64,000 nt of DNA from Candidatus Ruthia endofausta (GCF_013342985.1 NZ_CP054490.1:310001-374000); one strand, 5' to 3'; counted from the stretch's first letter, positions 39,287 through 48,374 are shown. Notes: generated from the letters alone by a model not told the origin. Translations and numbers: made by a program.

Positions 39287-39490
39287 TTATGACTGGTAGG
39301 TTAATGGTGGTGCCATTTCATCGTTGATTTGATCCAATTCTTTTTTGTAGCCTTCATAAAAAGAACCTACTGGCGGATTAATCCACTCTTCATAAGAAAA
39401 GCCATTGGCTTGTGTATGAGCTTTGAACGTGTTTTGTAATGCAATTCTTTTTGCACTTAATTCGTTAGAATGTTGATTTGTTGCGTTCAT
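39287..39490 (-). CDS. Small conserved-looking hypothetical protein
   Basis: 67 residues, hydrophilic, no signal peptide or membrane segment. Notable is AKRIALQNTFKAHTQANGFS followed by YEEWINPPVGSFYEGYKKEL. The Pro/Gly/Tyr-rich middle suggests a compact fold. AGGAG lies five bases before ATG 39490 and a strong terminator follows, so it is a well-defined single-gene transcript. I do not recognise the family. Confidence 0.7.
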   Translation of the reverse strand: MNATNQHSNELSAKRIALQNTFKAHTQANGFSYEEWINPPVGSFYEGYKKELDQINDEMAPPLTYQS

Positions 39491-39649
39491 TTAATCTCCT
39501 AAATATTTAAGTAAATAAAGCCGTTATTATATACATTATAATAAGATTGTAAGGATTTTATTTACTTTAAACATACATAAATACCTTACAATTTAGCCAA
39601 AGTTATGCTTTAATATAAATTATTTTTCAATAACATTTAAGGAGTGTAT

Positions 39650-39946
39650 ATGCAGTTAAATATTTCTGGTCACCATCTTAATATTACCAAGGCAATTAAA
39701 CAACATTCGCTTGCAAAATTATCCAAAATAAAGCATCATTTTGATCAAGTAATTAACATCAACATGATTTTAGAAGTTGAAAAAGATATACAAAAAGCCG
39801 AAGCAATAATCCATGTTAGTGGTGCAGATTTATTTGCAAAAGCAGAAAGTAGCGATATGTACAACTCTATTGATCAAATGGTTAATAAGTTAGATGCTCA
39901 AATTAGAAAACATAAAGAAAAATTAAACGACCATAGAAAAAACTAA
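39650..39946 (+). CDS. hpf: Ribosome hibernation promoting factor (HPF/RaiA family, short form)
   Basis: 98 residues from ATG 39650, preceded by AAGGAG at 39639-39644. An earlier GTG at 39644 overlaps the RBS and is unlikely. The sequence QLNISGHHLNITKAIKQHSL, KLSKIKHHFDQVININMILE and the basic C-terminus (AQIRKHKEKLNDHRKN) match the short HPF that binds the 30S decoding region and dimerises ribosomes in stationary phase. mgtE follows 57 bases later. Confidence 0.92.
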   Translation: MQLNISGHHLNITKAIKQHSLAKLSKIKHHFDQVININMILEVEKDIQKAEAIIHVSGADLFAKAESSDMYNSIDQMVNKLDAQIRKHKEKLNDHRKN

Positions 39947-40003
39947 TAATAATCTGAGTAATATTTAAACATTCATATTGCTCAACAGATAAGAATAACG
40001 CCC

Positions 40004-41356
40004 ATGTCAGAAGTTGAAAACACTTCTTTTAAAGATTGCCTTCAAAGATTAATGACATCTTTGGAGAGCTTCAAGTATGAAGAAGCCACCTTCCAACTTG
40101 CCGCTTTACATCCGGCTGAAATTGCTCGTTTATTAGAAAGTGTACCGCCTAAAGATAGAACCCAACTTTGGTTGAATATTGATTCTGAAACCCAAGGCGA
40201 TATTCTTAAAGATTTAAATGAAAACGTCCAATCTCAATTGTTAAGTAAAATGGATGTTGATGGTATCGTAAAGGCCACAGAAGGTTTAGACATGGATGAT
40301 TTAGCTGATATCGTGCCTGTATTGCCTGAATCAGCATTGCACAATTTGTTATTAACATTGGATTATAAACATAAAGATTATTTAAAACGAGTCCTGTCCT
40401 ATCCTGAGGATTCTGCTGGCGGTTTGATGAATATTGATATTATTACTGTGCGTAATGATGTGACAGTGCGCATAGTAATTCGTTACTTACGTCTGTTAAA
40501 AGAAATGCCAATTGATACTGACCAAGTGTTTGTGGTTGATAGAACCTATCAATATTTGGGCTCTATTTACATTTCTACTTTGTTAACCAATGAGGCTGAG
40601 CAAAATATTGACCCACTTATCAACAAGGATTTAAAACCTATTTTAGCCACCACTACTGATAATGAAGTCGCTAACCTTTTCGAGCAGCGTAACTTAATAT
40701 CCGCCCCTGTAGTTGATGAAAATAATCAATTAATTGGCCGTATTACCATTGATGATGTGGTTGATGTTATTCGTGATGAGGCTGAACATTCGGTAATGTC
40801 AATGGTGGGTCTGAATGAAGAAGAGGATGTATTTGCATCTGTTATGCAAAGTACTAAACGTCGTAGTATTTGGCTTGGTGTTAATTTGATTACAGTCTTT
40901 ATCGCTGTCTTCTTTATTGGTCTTTTTGAAGCAACTTTGCAAGCAAAAATTTCTCTAGCAATTTTGATGCCAGTCGTGGCTTCAATGGGCGGTATTGCTG
41001 GTATACAAACGCTTATTTTGGTAACGCGCGGCATAGCAACAGGCAGGGTAACCAAATCTAATCTTAAAGTGTTAATGAACAAAGAGGTAGCAATCGGCTT
41101 TTTAAATGGCATTATTTGGTCTTTGGTTATCAGTGTGGCAACTTATGTTTGGTTTGCAGATTTGATGTTAAGTTTAGTGATTGCATTGGCAATTATTGTT
41201 AACTTAATCTTCGCTACTTTTTCAGGTGTATTTTTACCATTATTATTAATTAAATTCAAAATTGACCCAGCACTTGCTGGTGGCGTTATTTTGACGACGA
41301 TTACTGATGTGATTGGTTTCGTGGCTTTTTTAGGTTTAGCGGCATTAGTTATTTAA
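40004..41356 (+). CDS. mgtE: Magnesium transporter MgtE
   Basis: Mg2+ channel of the MgtE family, 450 residues. The N-terminal alpha-helical domain contains LAALHPAEIARLLESVPPKD. Two CBS domains follow (YPEDSAGGLMNIDIITVRND, VFVVDRTYQYLGSIYISTLL; SAPVVDENNQLIGRITIDDV). The plug helix leads into five membrane helices with the pore block MPVVASMGGIAGIQTLILVT and VILTTITDVIGFVAFLGLA. Cytosolic Mg2+ binding at the CBS/N interface gates the family's channel. It converges on the phosphomannomutase gene, 16 bases away. Confidence 0.96.
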   Translation: MSEVENTSFKDCLQRLMTSLESFKYEEATFQLAALHPAEIARLLESVPPKDRTQLWLNIDSETQGDILKDLNENVQSQLLSKMDVDGIVKATEGLDMDDLADIVPVLPESALHNLLLTLDYKHKDYLKRVLSYPEDSAGGLMNIDIITVRNDVTVRIVIRYLRLLKEMPIDTDQVFVVDRTYQYLGSIYISTLLTNEAEQNIDPLINKDLKPILATTTDNEVANLFEQRNLISAPVVDENNQLIGRITIDDVVDVIRDEAEHSVMSMVGLNEEEDVFASVMQSTKRRSIWLGVNLITVFIAVFFIGLFEATLQAKISLAILMPVVASMGGIAGIQTLILVTRGIATGRVTKSNLKVLMNKEVAIGFLNGIIWSLVISVATYVWFADLMLSLVIALAIIVNLIFATFSGVFLPLLLIKFKIDPALAGGVILTTITDVIGFVAFLGLAALVI

Positions 41357-41372
41357 GATTGGCATGTATTAA

Positions 41373-42743
41373 CTAAAAGTCAGTAGCAATATCATTACCC
41401 TTTAGCCATACTTTAAATTTTTCTTGAATTTCATTTAAGATTTTCTCATCATCTGCTTCAAAGCGCAACACCAAACATGGTGTAGTGTTAGAAGGACGGA
41501 CTAGCCCCCAGCCGTTGTCATAATCTACGCGCACGCCATCAATGATAGTAATTTTTGCATTAGGGAAATCAATATTTTCAGCTAATTTATTCATGGCAGC
41601 AAATTGCTGACCTTGCCGATTAAAGTGGATATTAATTTCAGGTGTGTTAATGTTATTTGGCAAGTCATCGAATACCTGTGCACAAGTTTTATCAGTTTTT
41701 GATAAGATTTCTAGTAGGCGTGAGCCTGTATATAAAGCATCGTCAAACCCATACCAGCGTTCTTTAAAAAAGACATGTCCACTCATTTCACCGCCAAGTG
41801 CTGCGCCAGTTTCTTTTAATTTGGCTTTAATAAAACTATGACCTGTGCGTGACATAATTGCTTCGCCACCATACTGAACAATGTCTCTGGGTAGTAGTGA
41901 TGAGCACTTAACATCAAAGACAATTTTAGCACCTTGATTGCGTTTGAGAATGTCTCTTGAGTACAGTATCATTTGTCTATCAGCCCAAATTACGTTACCT
42001 TTATTGTCAATTAAACCTAGTCGGTCGCCATCACCATCAAAGGCAAAACCCATATCTGCATCTGTGCTTTTAACTTCTTTAATAAGATCTTCAAGGTTAT
42101 GAAGCTTAGAAGGATCAGGGTGATGGTTGGGGAAATTGCCACCAACTAAGCAAAATAATTTTGTTACTTTAGCGCCTAGTTGCTCAAATAGTTTTGGTGC
42201 AATGTTACCTACAACACCATTGCCTGCATCAACAACAATATGAAGTGGTTTATCTAATTTAACATCACGAGTGATGTGCTCAATATAATCTTGTTCAATA
42301 TCCACCTTAGTTGAAGTGCCATGACCTGAAGAGAAATCACCAATCTGAATGCGCTGATAAAGTGCCTGAATACGCTCACCCGAGAGTGTCTCACTTGCAA
42401 TCATGATTTTAAAGCCGTTATACTCTGGTGGATTGTGTGAGCCTGTAATCATCACGCCTGAGGTACTGGCTTTAGTATGCGTTGCAAAATAGACCAAAGG
42501 GGTTGGCACCATGCCAATATCCACAATATGACAACCGCTTTCTTGAAGACCTGCTTTTAAAGCTTGCATCAAATCCACACCACTTAGACGACTATCACGA
42601 CCAACAACAACACCACGTTCACCTTTGGCAATGGATTCACTACCAATTGCTAGGCCGATGAGTTTGACATTTTCAAGGGTTAAATCTTGCTTAACAGCGC
42701 CACGAATGTCGTAAGCTTTAAAGATTGACTGAGGAATGCTCAT
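41373..42743 (-). CDS. Phosphomannomutase / phosphoglucomutase
   Basis: 456-residue alpha-D-phosphohexomutase of the AlgC/ManB type, interconverting hexose 1- and 6-phosphates for LPS and exopolysaccharide precursors. FKAYDIRGAVKQDLT at the N-terminus, the phosphoserine loop SGVMITGSHNPPEYNG, the metal loop FAFDGDGDRLGLIDNKGN, GGEMSGHVFF (sugar loop) and RPSNTTPCLVLRFEADD (phosphate loop) are all visible. The dual-specificity assignment rests on similarity to AlgC and is likely but not proven. Confidence 0.93.
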   Translation of the reverse strand: MSIPQSIFKAYDIRGAVKQDLTLENVKLIGLAIGSESIAKGERGVVVGRDSRLSGVDLMQALKAGLQESGCHIVDIGMVPTPLVYFATHTKASTSGVMITGSHNPPEYNGFKIMIASETLSGERIQALYQRIQIGDFSSGHGTSTKVDIEQDYIEHITRDVKLDKPLHIVVDAGNGVVGNIAPKLFEQLGAKVTKLFCLVGGNFPNHHPDPSKLHNLEDLIKEVKSTDADMGFAFDGDGDRLGLIDNKGNVIWADRQMILYSRDILKRNQGAKIVFDVKCSSLLPRDIVQYGGEAIMSRTGHSFIKAKLKETGAALGGEMSGHVFFKERWYGFDDALYTGSRLLEILSKTDKTCAQVFDDLPNNINTPEINIHFNRQGQQFAAMNKLAENIDFPNAKITIIDGVRVDYDNGWGLVRPSNTTPCLVLRFEADDEKILNEIQEKFKVWLKGNDIATDF

Positions 42744-42794
42744 AATTTGATAAAATAGCGTAAAAGGTTTATTTTAAACACAAAGTTTAATCAA

Positions 42795-43172
42795 ATGAAA
42801 GAACAGTTTAAAGTTATTGAAATTGACAATGAGATTATGACGCTTGAAGTTAATCATTCAGGTGGTTGTCATAGTTGTGAAGCAAATAGTGGCTGTGGCA
42901 CAGGTATATTGGCCAATTATTTTAATCATTATTCTATTTTTAATAAGCCATATCAAAGCGGTGTGTCAGTGGGTGATTTTGTGACATTAGAAATTCCCTT
43001 AAGTGAATTATTCTTACGTGCATTTATGCTTTATATTGCTCCGATATTAGCCTTATTTTTAGGTGGTGCTATTGGTATGGTGCTTTTTCCTCAACAAGAG
43101 TTCTGGCATATTTTGTTTTCAGGTGCTGGCTTTATTGTAGCGTTATTTGGTTGTCGATGGTTTGTTAAATAA
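42795..43172 (+). CDS. rseC: RseC/MucC-type (SoxR-reducing system) membrane protein
   Basis: 125 residues: an N-terminal domain with Cys25, Cys28 and Cys34 in GGCHSCEANSGCGTG, a short beta-rich part (DFVTLEIPLSELFLR) and two C-terminal membrane helices (FMLYIAPILALFLGGAIGMV, ILFSGAGFIVALFGCRW). This matches the RseC/MucC family, thought to help reduce SoxR with Rsx proteins or influence sigma-E signalling. No rse or rsx partner lies nearby, so the role here is uncertain. Confidence 0.85.
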   Translation: MKEQFKVIEIDNEIMTLEVNHSGGCHSCEANSGCGTGILANYFNHYSIFNKPYQSGVSVGDFVTLEIPLSELFLRAFMLYIAPILALFLGGAIGMVLFPQQEFWHILFSGAGFIVALFGCRWFVK

Positions 43173-43276
43173 AGATTTTTACATAATTCAAACGGCTATT
43201 TTCTTTTTAGAAAAATACTTATGTTTCGTTAATTTATGGATAATTAACCCATTTATTTAATATAAATTCTTAAATT

Positions 43277-45928
43277 ATGCAAGGTCAGGACATCGATCCT
43301 TTAGAAACCCAAGAATGGTTAGAAGCTTTTAAATCTGTTGCTCGTATTGAAGGTGATGATCGTGCTAAATTCTTATTAAATCAACTAATGGACATGGCAC
43401 ATCATGAGGGTATGGATTTACCAACGGGTGTTAATACCTCTTATCTCAACAGTATTGCCAAAGAAAAAGAAGTAGCAACAGACATTAATGTAGACATTGA
43501 AGAGAGAATTTCAGCCATTATTCGTTGGAATGCAATGGTCATGGTTGTGAGAGCCAATCAATTACCATATGACTTAGGTGGGCATATTGCTTCATTTGCA
43601 TCAAGTGCGACTTTGTATGAAGTTGGTTTTAACCATTTTTATCGTGGTCCTGACGCTGATCAAGGTGCAGATTTAATTTTTTTTCAAGGACATATTTCGC
43701 CAGGTATTTATTCTCGTGCTTATTTAGAAGGTCGCTTGACTGAAGCACAAATGTTGAAGTTCCGTCAAGAGGTTGGAAAGGAGGGATTATCTTCTTATCC
43801 ACACCCATGGTTAATGCCAGATTTTTGGCAATTCCCAACAGTGTCAATGGGATTAGGGCCGATTATGGCAATTTATCAAGCGCGGTTTATGAAATATCTT
43901 CATCACCGTGAAATTAGACAAACTGACAAGCGAACTGTTTGGGCATATTTAGGCGATGGCGAAACTGATGAGCCAGAATCATTAGGTGCTATTTCAATGG
44001 CAGGCCGTGAAAAGTTAGACAATCTTATTTTTGTTATTAATTGTAATCTTCAGCGTCTTGATGGGCCTGTGCGTGGTAATGGCAAAATCATTCAAGAGTT
44101 GGAAGGCATGTTTCGTGGTGCAGGTTGGCATGTGATTAAGGTTATTTGGGGTGGTAAGTGGGATGCATTATTTACTAAGGATACTCAAGGGCTTTTAAAA
44201 AAACGCATGGAAGAAGTCGTGGATGGTGAATATCAGGCTTATAAAGCCAAAGATGGTGCCTATGTACGTAAGCATTTTTTTGGTAAGTATCCTGAATTAT
44301 TAGCTATGGTTGAGCACATGAGTGATGATGAAATTTATCATCTTAATCGTGGTGGTCATGATCCTTATAAGGTATTTCAAGCTTATCATGCAGCCAAAGC
44401 ATGTCATGATAAACCAACAGTTATTTTGGCTAAAACTGTTAAAGGTTATGGTATGGGTGAGGCAGGAGAGGGTCAAAATACCACGCATTCTCAGAAGAAA
44501 CTAGGACTCAAACAAGTTGAAATTTTTGCCAAACGTTTTGATGTGCCAGTTACTGAAGAAGATGTTAAAGCCTTGAATTTTTACAAGCCAGCACCTGATA
44601 GTGAAGAAATGGTTTATATGCGGGCTAGACGTGAGAAACTGGGTGGCTCATTGCCAATACGTGCATTTGACTTAGAACAAATAAAAATACCTGAGTTGAG
44701 TATGTTTGAAGTACTACTCAAATCTAGTGGTGATCGTGAAATGTCAACCACAATGGTATTTAATAGAGTGATGACGTTACTGGTTCGAGATAAGCAATTA
44801 GGCCCTAAAATTGTACCCATTATTCCTGATGAAGCGCGTACTTTTGGTATGGAAGGCTTGTTTAGACAATTGGGTATTTATTCTGCTTCTGGACAACTTT
44901 ATCAGCCTGAAGATTCAGACAAGGTCATGTGGTACAAGGAAGATAAAAAAGGTCAAGTCTTGCAGGAAGGTATTAATGAAGCTGGCGCAATTTCTAATTG
45001 GATTGCTGCAGCTACAGCTTATGCAACGCATAACACCACCATGATTCCGTTTTATATTTATTATTCAAAATTTGGTTTCCAACGCGTGGGGGATTTAGCT
45101 TGGGCAGCAGGGGACATGCAAGCCAAAGGCTTTTTAATTGGCGGTACAGCAGGGCGTACAACACTTAATGGTGAGGGTTTGCAGCATCAAGATGGTGATT
45201 CTCAATTGCTGGCAAATACAATTCCAAATTGTGTTTCTTATGATCCAACTTATAGCTACGAATTAACGGTTATTATTCGTTCTGGGCTTTATAGAATGTA
45301 TGAAAAACATGAAAATATTTTCTATTACATCACCACAATGAATGAATTATACACCCATCCAGAAATGCCCAGAAATACTGAAAAAGGTATTATTAAAGGC
45401 ATGTATAAACTAAGTGTCATTGGTAAAAGCACTACACAAGTACAGTTAATGGGCTCTGGAACCATTTTAAGAGAAGTGGAAAAAGCCGCACAGATGTTGG
45501 CTGATGATTGGGATATAAAATCCAGTATTTGGTCGGTGACAAGTTTTAACGAATTAACACGTGAAGCACAAGCCATTGATAGGGTGAATCGTTTTAATAC
45601 AACCGGTATTGCACAAGTGCCCTATATTACAAAATGTTTAGAAAATGCCAAAGGTCCAGTCATTGTAGCAACTGATTACATGCGCAATTTTGCCGAGCAG
45701 GTGCGTAAGTATATACCTCATCGATATGAAGTGTTAGGCACAGATGGTTTTGGACGCTCTGATTCAAGAGCTGCACTTAGAGAATTTTTTGAAGTTGATG
45801 CTAGATATGTAACGATAGCAACATTAAAATCACTTGCAGATGAAGGTGAAATTGAAATCTCAATTGTTACAAAAGCGATTGAAAAATATAAGCTCAATAT
45901 TAACAAACCCAATCCAATGACGGTATAA
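43277..45928 (+). CDS. aceE: Pyruvate dehydrogenase E1 component (homodimeric)
   Basis: Thiamine-diphosphate subunit that decarboxylates pyruvate and acetylates the lipoyl domains of E2. 883 residues, the usual homodimeric AceE length. N-terminal DPLETQEWLEAFKSVA, GLGPIMAIYQARFMKYL, the TPP motif LGDGETDEPESLGAISMAGR with FVINCNLQRLDGPVRGNGK, and GEGLQHQDGDSQLLA further on. The E2 gene aceF, commonly next in the operon, is not there: a broken HopJ gene follows. E2 must be encoded elsewhere or this E1 is without a partner. Confidence 0.96.
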   Translation: MQGQDIDPLETQEWLEAFKSVARIEGDDRAKFLLNQLMDMAHHEGMDLPTGVNTSYLNSIAKEKEVATDINVDIEERISAIIRWNAMVMVVRANQLPYDLGGHIASFASSATLYEVGFNHFYRGPDADQGADLIFFQGHISPGIYSRAYLEGRLTEAQMLKFRQEVGKEGLSSYPHPWLMPDFWQFPTVSMGLGPIMAIYQARFMKYLHHREIRQTDKRTVWAYLGDGETDEPESLGAISMAGREKLDNLIFVINCNLQRLDGPVRGNGKIIQELEGMFRGAGWHVIKVIWGGKWDALFTKDTQGLLKKRMEEVVDGEYQAYKAKDGAYVRKHFFGKYPELLAMVEHMSDDEIYHLNRGGHDPYKVFQAYHAAKACHDKPTVILAKTVKGYGMGEAGEGQNTTHSQKKLGLKQVEIFAKRFDVPVTEEDVKALNFYKPAPDSEEMVYMRARREKLGGSLPIRAFDLEQIKIPELSMFEVLLKSSGDREMSTTMVFNRVMTLLVRDKQLGPKIVPIIPDEARTFGMEGLFRQLGIYSASGQLYQPEDSDKVMWYKEDKKGQVLQEGINEAGAISNWIAAATAYATHNTTMIPFYIYYSKFGFQRVGDLAWAAGDMQAKGFLIGGTAGRTTLNGEGLQHQDGDSQLLANTIPNCVSYDPTYSYELTVIIRSGLYRMYEKHENIFYYITTMNELYTHPEMPRNTEKGIIKGMYKLSVIGKSTTQVQLMGSGTILREVEKAAQMLADDWDIKSSIWSVTSFNELTREAQAIDRVNRFNTTGIAQVPYITKCLENAKGPVIVATDYMRNFAEQVRKYIPHRYEVLGTDGFGRSDSRAALREFFEVDARYVTIATLKSLADEGEIEISIVTKAIEKYKLNINKPNPMTV

Positions 45929-45989
45929 ATTTTAAACTAGGACAGGAGAAATGAGGAAGTACCTAACAGAATTAAAATAAGGTGCAATC

Positions 45990-46237
45990 ATGAAATTTGA
46001 AGACTTAATAACGCTAATTAATGATGATTATACACACCTACTGCGTTTACTAATGGTGAATTAAAAAACGCAGTAGGTGAAAATTAAAGCAGTGCCAAGC
46101 TGTTCTGCTTCCCTGTCATTCACCAATTAACACTACTAGAAACGTTCTATTGTTTTTCTCAATACTATCAAGAAGTACTTAGCACTCCAAATGGCAACTC
46201 ACATAGTAATATTCGTAACTTTATTACTTATAGCTGA
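45990..46237 (+). pseudogene. HopJ type III effector family protein, broken
   Basis: From ATG 45990 (KFEDLITLINDDY), a frameshift leads to PTAFTNGELKNAVGEN, a TAA, then SSAKLFCFPVIHQLTLLETF and YCFSQYYQEVLSTPNGNSHS, NIRNFITYS and a stop at 46235-46237. The PTAFxNG, GxNxxSxKxFxF, CFxxYYxxVL and NPNGxxHxNIRNF blocks define the HopJ family, which is widespread in free-living bacteria despite its name. One frameshift, one stop and a shortened N-terminus are present. Confidence 0.8.
46035..46079. repeat. Perfect 14-bp inverted repeat within the HopJ remnant
   Basis: CACCTACTGCGTTT (46035-46048) and AAACGCAGTAGGTG (46066-46079), 17-base loop. It coincides with the HopJ frameshift. No T-run follows on either strand. 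Confidence 0.8.
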
Positions 46238-46254
46238 GGATAGATTGACTTTTT

Positions 46255-46295
46255 ACTCTCCTGTGTTGAATCGCAAATAGACAACACAGGAGAGT
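46255..46295. repeat. Perfect 14-bp inverted repeat between HopJ and LysR remnants
   Basis: ACTCTCCTGTGTTG (46255-46268) and CAACACAGGAGAGT (46282-46295) with a 13-base loop. T5 precedes it on the plus strand, but no T-run follows either arm, so it is not a canonical terminator despite lying between convergent gene remnants. Confidence 0.8.
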
Positions 46296-46315
46296 TCAAA
46301 CAACTGAATATTCTT

Positions 46316-47100
46316 TTATTTTTTGTGTGCTTTGGGATAAGCTAAATGATAGCCGGGTGATTGAACGCTATAGCTTGGGTAAATCCAAATCAATTGGGCA
46401 GATGCCAAATTATCAGTCATCAAAACACTTCTAGTAATTGTCACGCCTTGCCTTGTTCCCATGATTGGTGCTTGTAGCACCAAATACGCTTGATTAAAAG
46501 TGAGTGATTTGTTGTTACTAATGTCAACATTAAGTAACTCGGAAAAATCTTTCCAGCGTGTTTCAAGTGAGGTGCCATATACTTCAAAATGACAATCAAC
46601 TGAATTATACAATAAGGTGTAATGTTTAAGGTCATTGATTTTATTAAATCTATATTTCCCATCTAATAGCTTAGGACTGGTAACTAGAAAGATATCTTCA
46701 TACATTAATAATTTTGCCAATAAACTATTTTTAGACTGGTATCCATAATGAACACTTAAATCATTATGGATAAAATTACTCAAACCCAAATGGGTATTAA
46801 TATGAATATTAGGGTATTTTTGATTAAAATCATTTAAATACGGAATGAGCTATTTGATTGCTAATGAGGATAATATGCTAATAGTTAAGACGCTTTTTTC
46901 ATTATTTCGGCTTAACTCAGTTAACGTATTTTGGATTTTACCCAAAGCTAGTCCTTGTAGGGTGAGACGAAGCCCTTGATGTACTCTCACAAATAAATCA
47001 AACTCGAAGCGCTGCTTGAGTAATTGAAAGCTCCTATGCAGCATTAGAAATACTCAGATACTTAGCGACAATATTAAAAGTATAAAGATTATTTGAGTAA
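46316..47100 (-). pseudogene. LysR-family transcriptional regulator (GcvA-like), broken
   Basis: The minus strand begins with YTFNIVAKYLSISNAA, the first half of a LysR helix-turn-helix, then loses frame and part of the second helix, and resumes with SFQLLKQRFEFDLFVRVHQG, LRLTLQGLALGKIQNTLTEL, a TAG stop, LIPYLNDFNQKYPNIHINTH and HYGYQSKNSLLAKLLMYEDI down to TAA 46316-46318. The effector domain (residues from LGLSNF on) is continuous. GcvA-type regulators resemble this. The HTH is destroyed, so DNA binding is lost. Confidence 0.8.
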
Positions 47101-47229
47101 AGGTATTTTTGACTCCATTTAATATAAGTATATCTTATGTTAGAGATAAGTTTTTATCGTTTGTAAAAATACTACTTGGTTATATAATTATTTTTTTAAA
47201 TGAATTTATTTGAATAAAAATGTTTTTAA

Positions 47230-47765
47230 GGGTTCGTTATTGGCTGATTATTTATTAATTGGCGTGTTAATTTTAGCGATTGATGAAGCTCTAGTTGGAA
47301 AAATCATTTTTTTCTTTTATGCCTAAAAAAGACAACAATATTACGTATCAATCTAATCGAAAAGACATTATGGTAGTATTGCTGTTGCTTTGCTGTTGCT
47401 TTGCTGTTGCTTTGCTGTTGCTTTGCTGTTGCTTTTTATGATGATTTTTTTGGCCCGGGTACAGGTAAGTATGCTAATTTTGATTTTTCATTTTTTAATT
47501 CACATGCCGCTAGTGGCAGCATCATCAGCTACTTCGAAAATTTTTAATTTAGCATCCAATATAGGCGCATTCGTGGTGTTTTTTATAGCTGAAAAAATGG
47601 CATTTTTGATAGGTCTACTAATGGTTTTGGCAAACAATCACTGATAATTATATCGGTAGCCATATGAGACCTTAAGAGCGGAGATAAAATCATCAAACCA
47701 CTAATACTGATCTCAATTGCTATTTTGTTTATCTCACTTGATACTAAATATATTAGGTGTTAATA
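47230..47765 (+). pseudogene. TSUP (TauE/SafE) family membrane transporter, broken
   Basis: Fragments: LADYLLIGVLILAID, MPKKDNNITYQSNRKD, then a leucine-rich tract made of five 11-base repeats, DFFGPGTGKYANFDFSFFNS in one frame, ATSKIFNLASNIGAFVVFFI and AEKMAFLIGLLMVLAN in another, and KPLILISIAILFISLDTKYI at the end. FFGPGTG and A-T-x-K-x-x-N-x-A-S-N are TSUP signatures; family members export or import sulfite, sulfonates or related organosulfur compounds. The N-terminal half is largely deleted and at least three frame changes occur. Confidence 0.75.
47379..47433 (+). repeat. Five perfect tandem copies of an 11-bp unit
   Basis: TTGCTGTTGCT is repeated five times without a mismatch, followed by TTTTATG. 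The period is not a multiple of three, so each gain or loss of a unit shifts frame. It sits inside the TSUP remnant. Confidence 0.95.
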
Positions 47766-47788
47766 ATACAGCGGCTGGCTATTGGTTG

Positions 47789-47967
47789 TTATATGATGAC
47801 TCTCTTGAATATGTCATTGGATTGCCTAATTTTCATGGATAAATGTTTAAGTATTTCTTCCAATTCATCAATTTTTTGAGTTTGTCGAAATACCACATTG
47901 TTTAACGCTTCAATGATATCTCAAGATGGACTAATTTCTCTTCTAATTCTATTATTTTTTTATCCAC
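47789..47967 (-). pseudogene. slyX: SlyX protein, single frameshift
   Basis: On the minus strand, GTG 47967 opens DKKIIELEEKLVHLEISLK and stops. Restoring one base near 47898 continues as ALNNVVFRQTQKIDELEEIL and KHLSMKIRQSNDIFKRV to TAA 47789-47791. This is the short coiled-coil protein SlyX of unknown function. Its start overlaps the end of the EamA-type gene at 47952. Apart from the frameshift the sequence is well preserved, so inactivation looks recent. Confidence 0.75.
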
Positions 47968-48374
47968 AACACTTTCCCGCCATATTCATAAACACCAAGA
48001 CCAATCAATACAAGAATGATAATACCACTTAATTGCACATTAGTTAAGATTTCATGATTAAGTGTTGAGTTAAGTAATAACACAAATACGCCAGTAATAA
48101 TTGGCGTTAATCCAAATATAATTGAAATAATGCCAGATGAAATATCTTGTGAGCCATGATAAACCAAGCTCATGGTAATAAATATACCAATTCCAGCATA
48201 AAGATAATTGCAAATTGCCAAGCGAGTGAGTGTCAATTTTTGTTTTTTAATCAATAGTAATAATAAACAAATAATTAGTCCAATTAACATTCTTAAGGCG
48301 ACACTAAAATTAAAGTTTGAACCTAGCATTGACCAAACAATAGCCAAAAGCGTGATTGAACAAATAGCCACCAC
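47952..48374 (-). CDS. EamA/DMT-family membrane protein, half-length
   Basis: 140 residues with about five membrane helices corresponding to one EamA repeat (ALRMLIGLIICLLLLLIKKQ, SSGIISIIFGLTPIITGVFV, LSGIIILVLIGLGVYEYG). Drug/metabolite transporters of this family normally have two such repeats in about 290 residues. No good start is visible: the listed GTG 48374 lies inside what reads as a longer first helix (FSLSYLSVVAICSITLLAIV), whose upstream frame lacks an ATG. It is therefore either a single-repeat transporter that dimerises or a truncated gene with a lost start. Transport substrate unknown. Confidence 0.45.
   Translation of the reverse strand: MVAICSITLLAIVWSMLGSNFNFSVALRMLIGLIICLLLLLIKKQKLTLTRLAICNYLYAGIGIFITMSLVYHGSQDISSGIISIIFGLTPIITGVFVLLLNSTLNHEILTNVQLSGIIILVLIGLGVYEYGGKVLWIKK

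Noticed and set aside
45950..45979. Nine-codon ORF after aceE (RBS AGGAG, ATG 45950) as a leader peptide gene
   Set aside because: No attenuator structure follows; more likely the decayed start of a lost gene, so it is mentioned only under the aceE finding.
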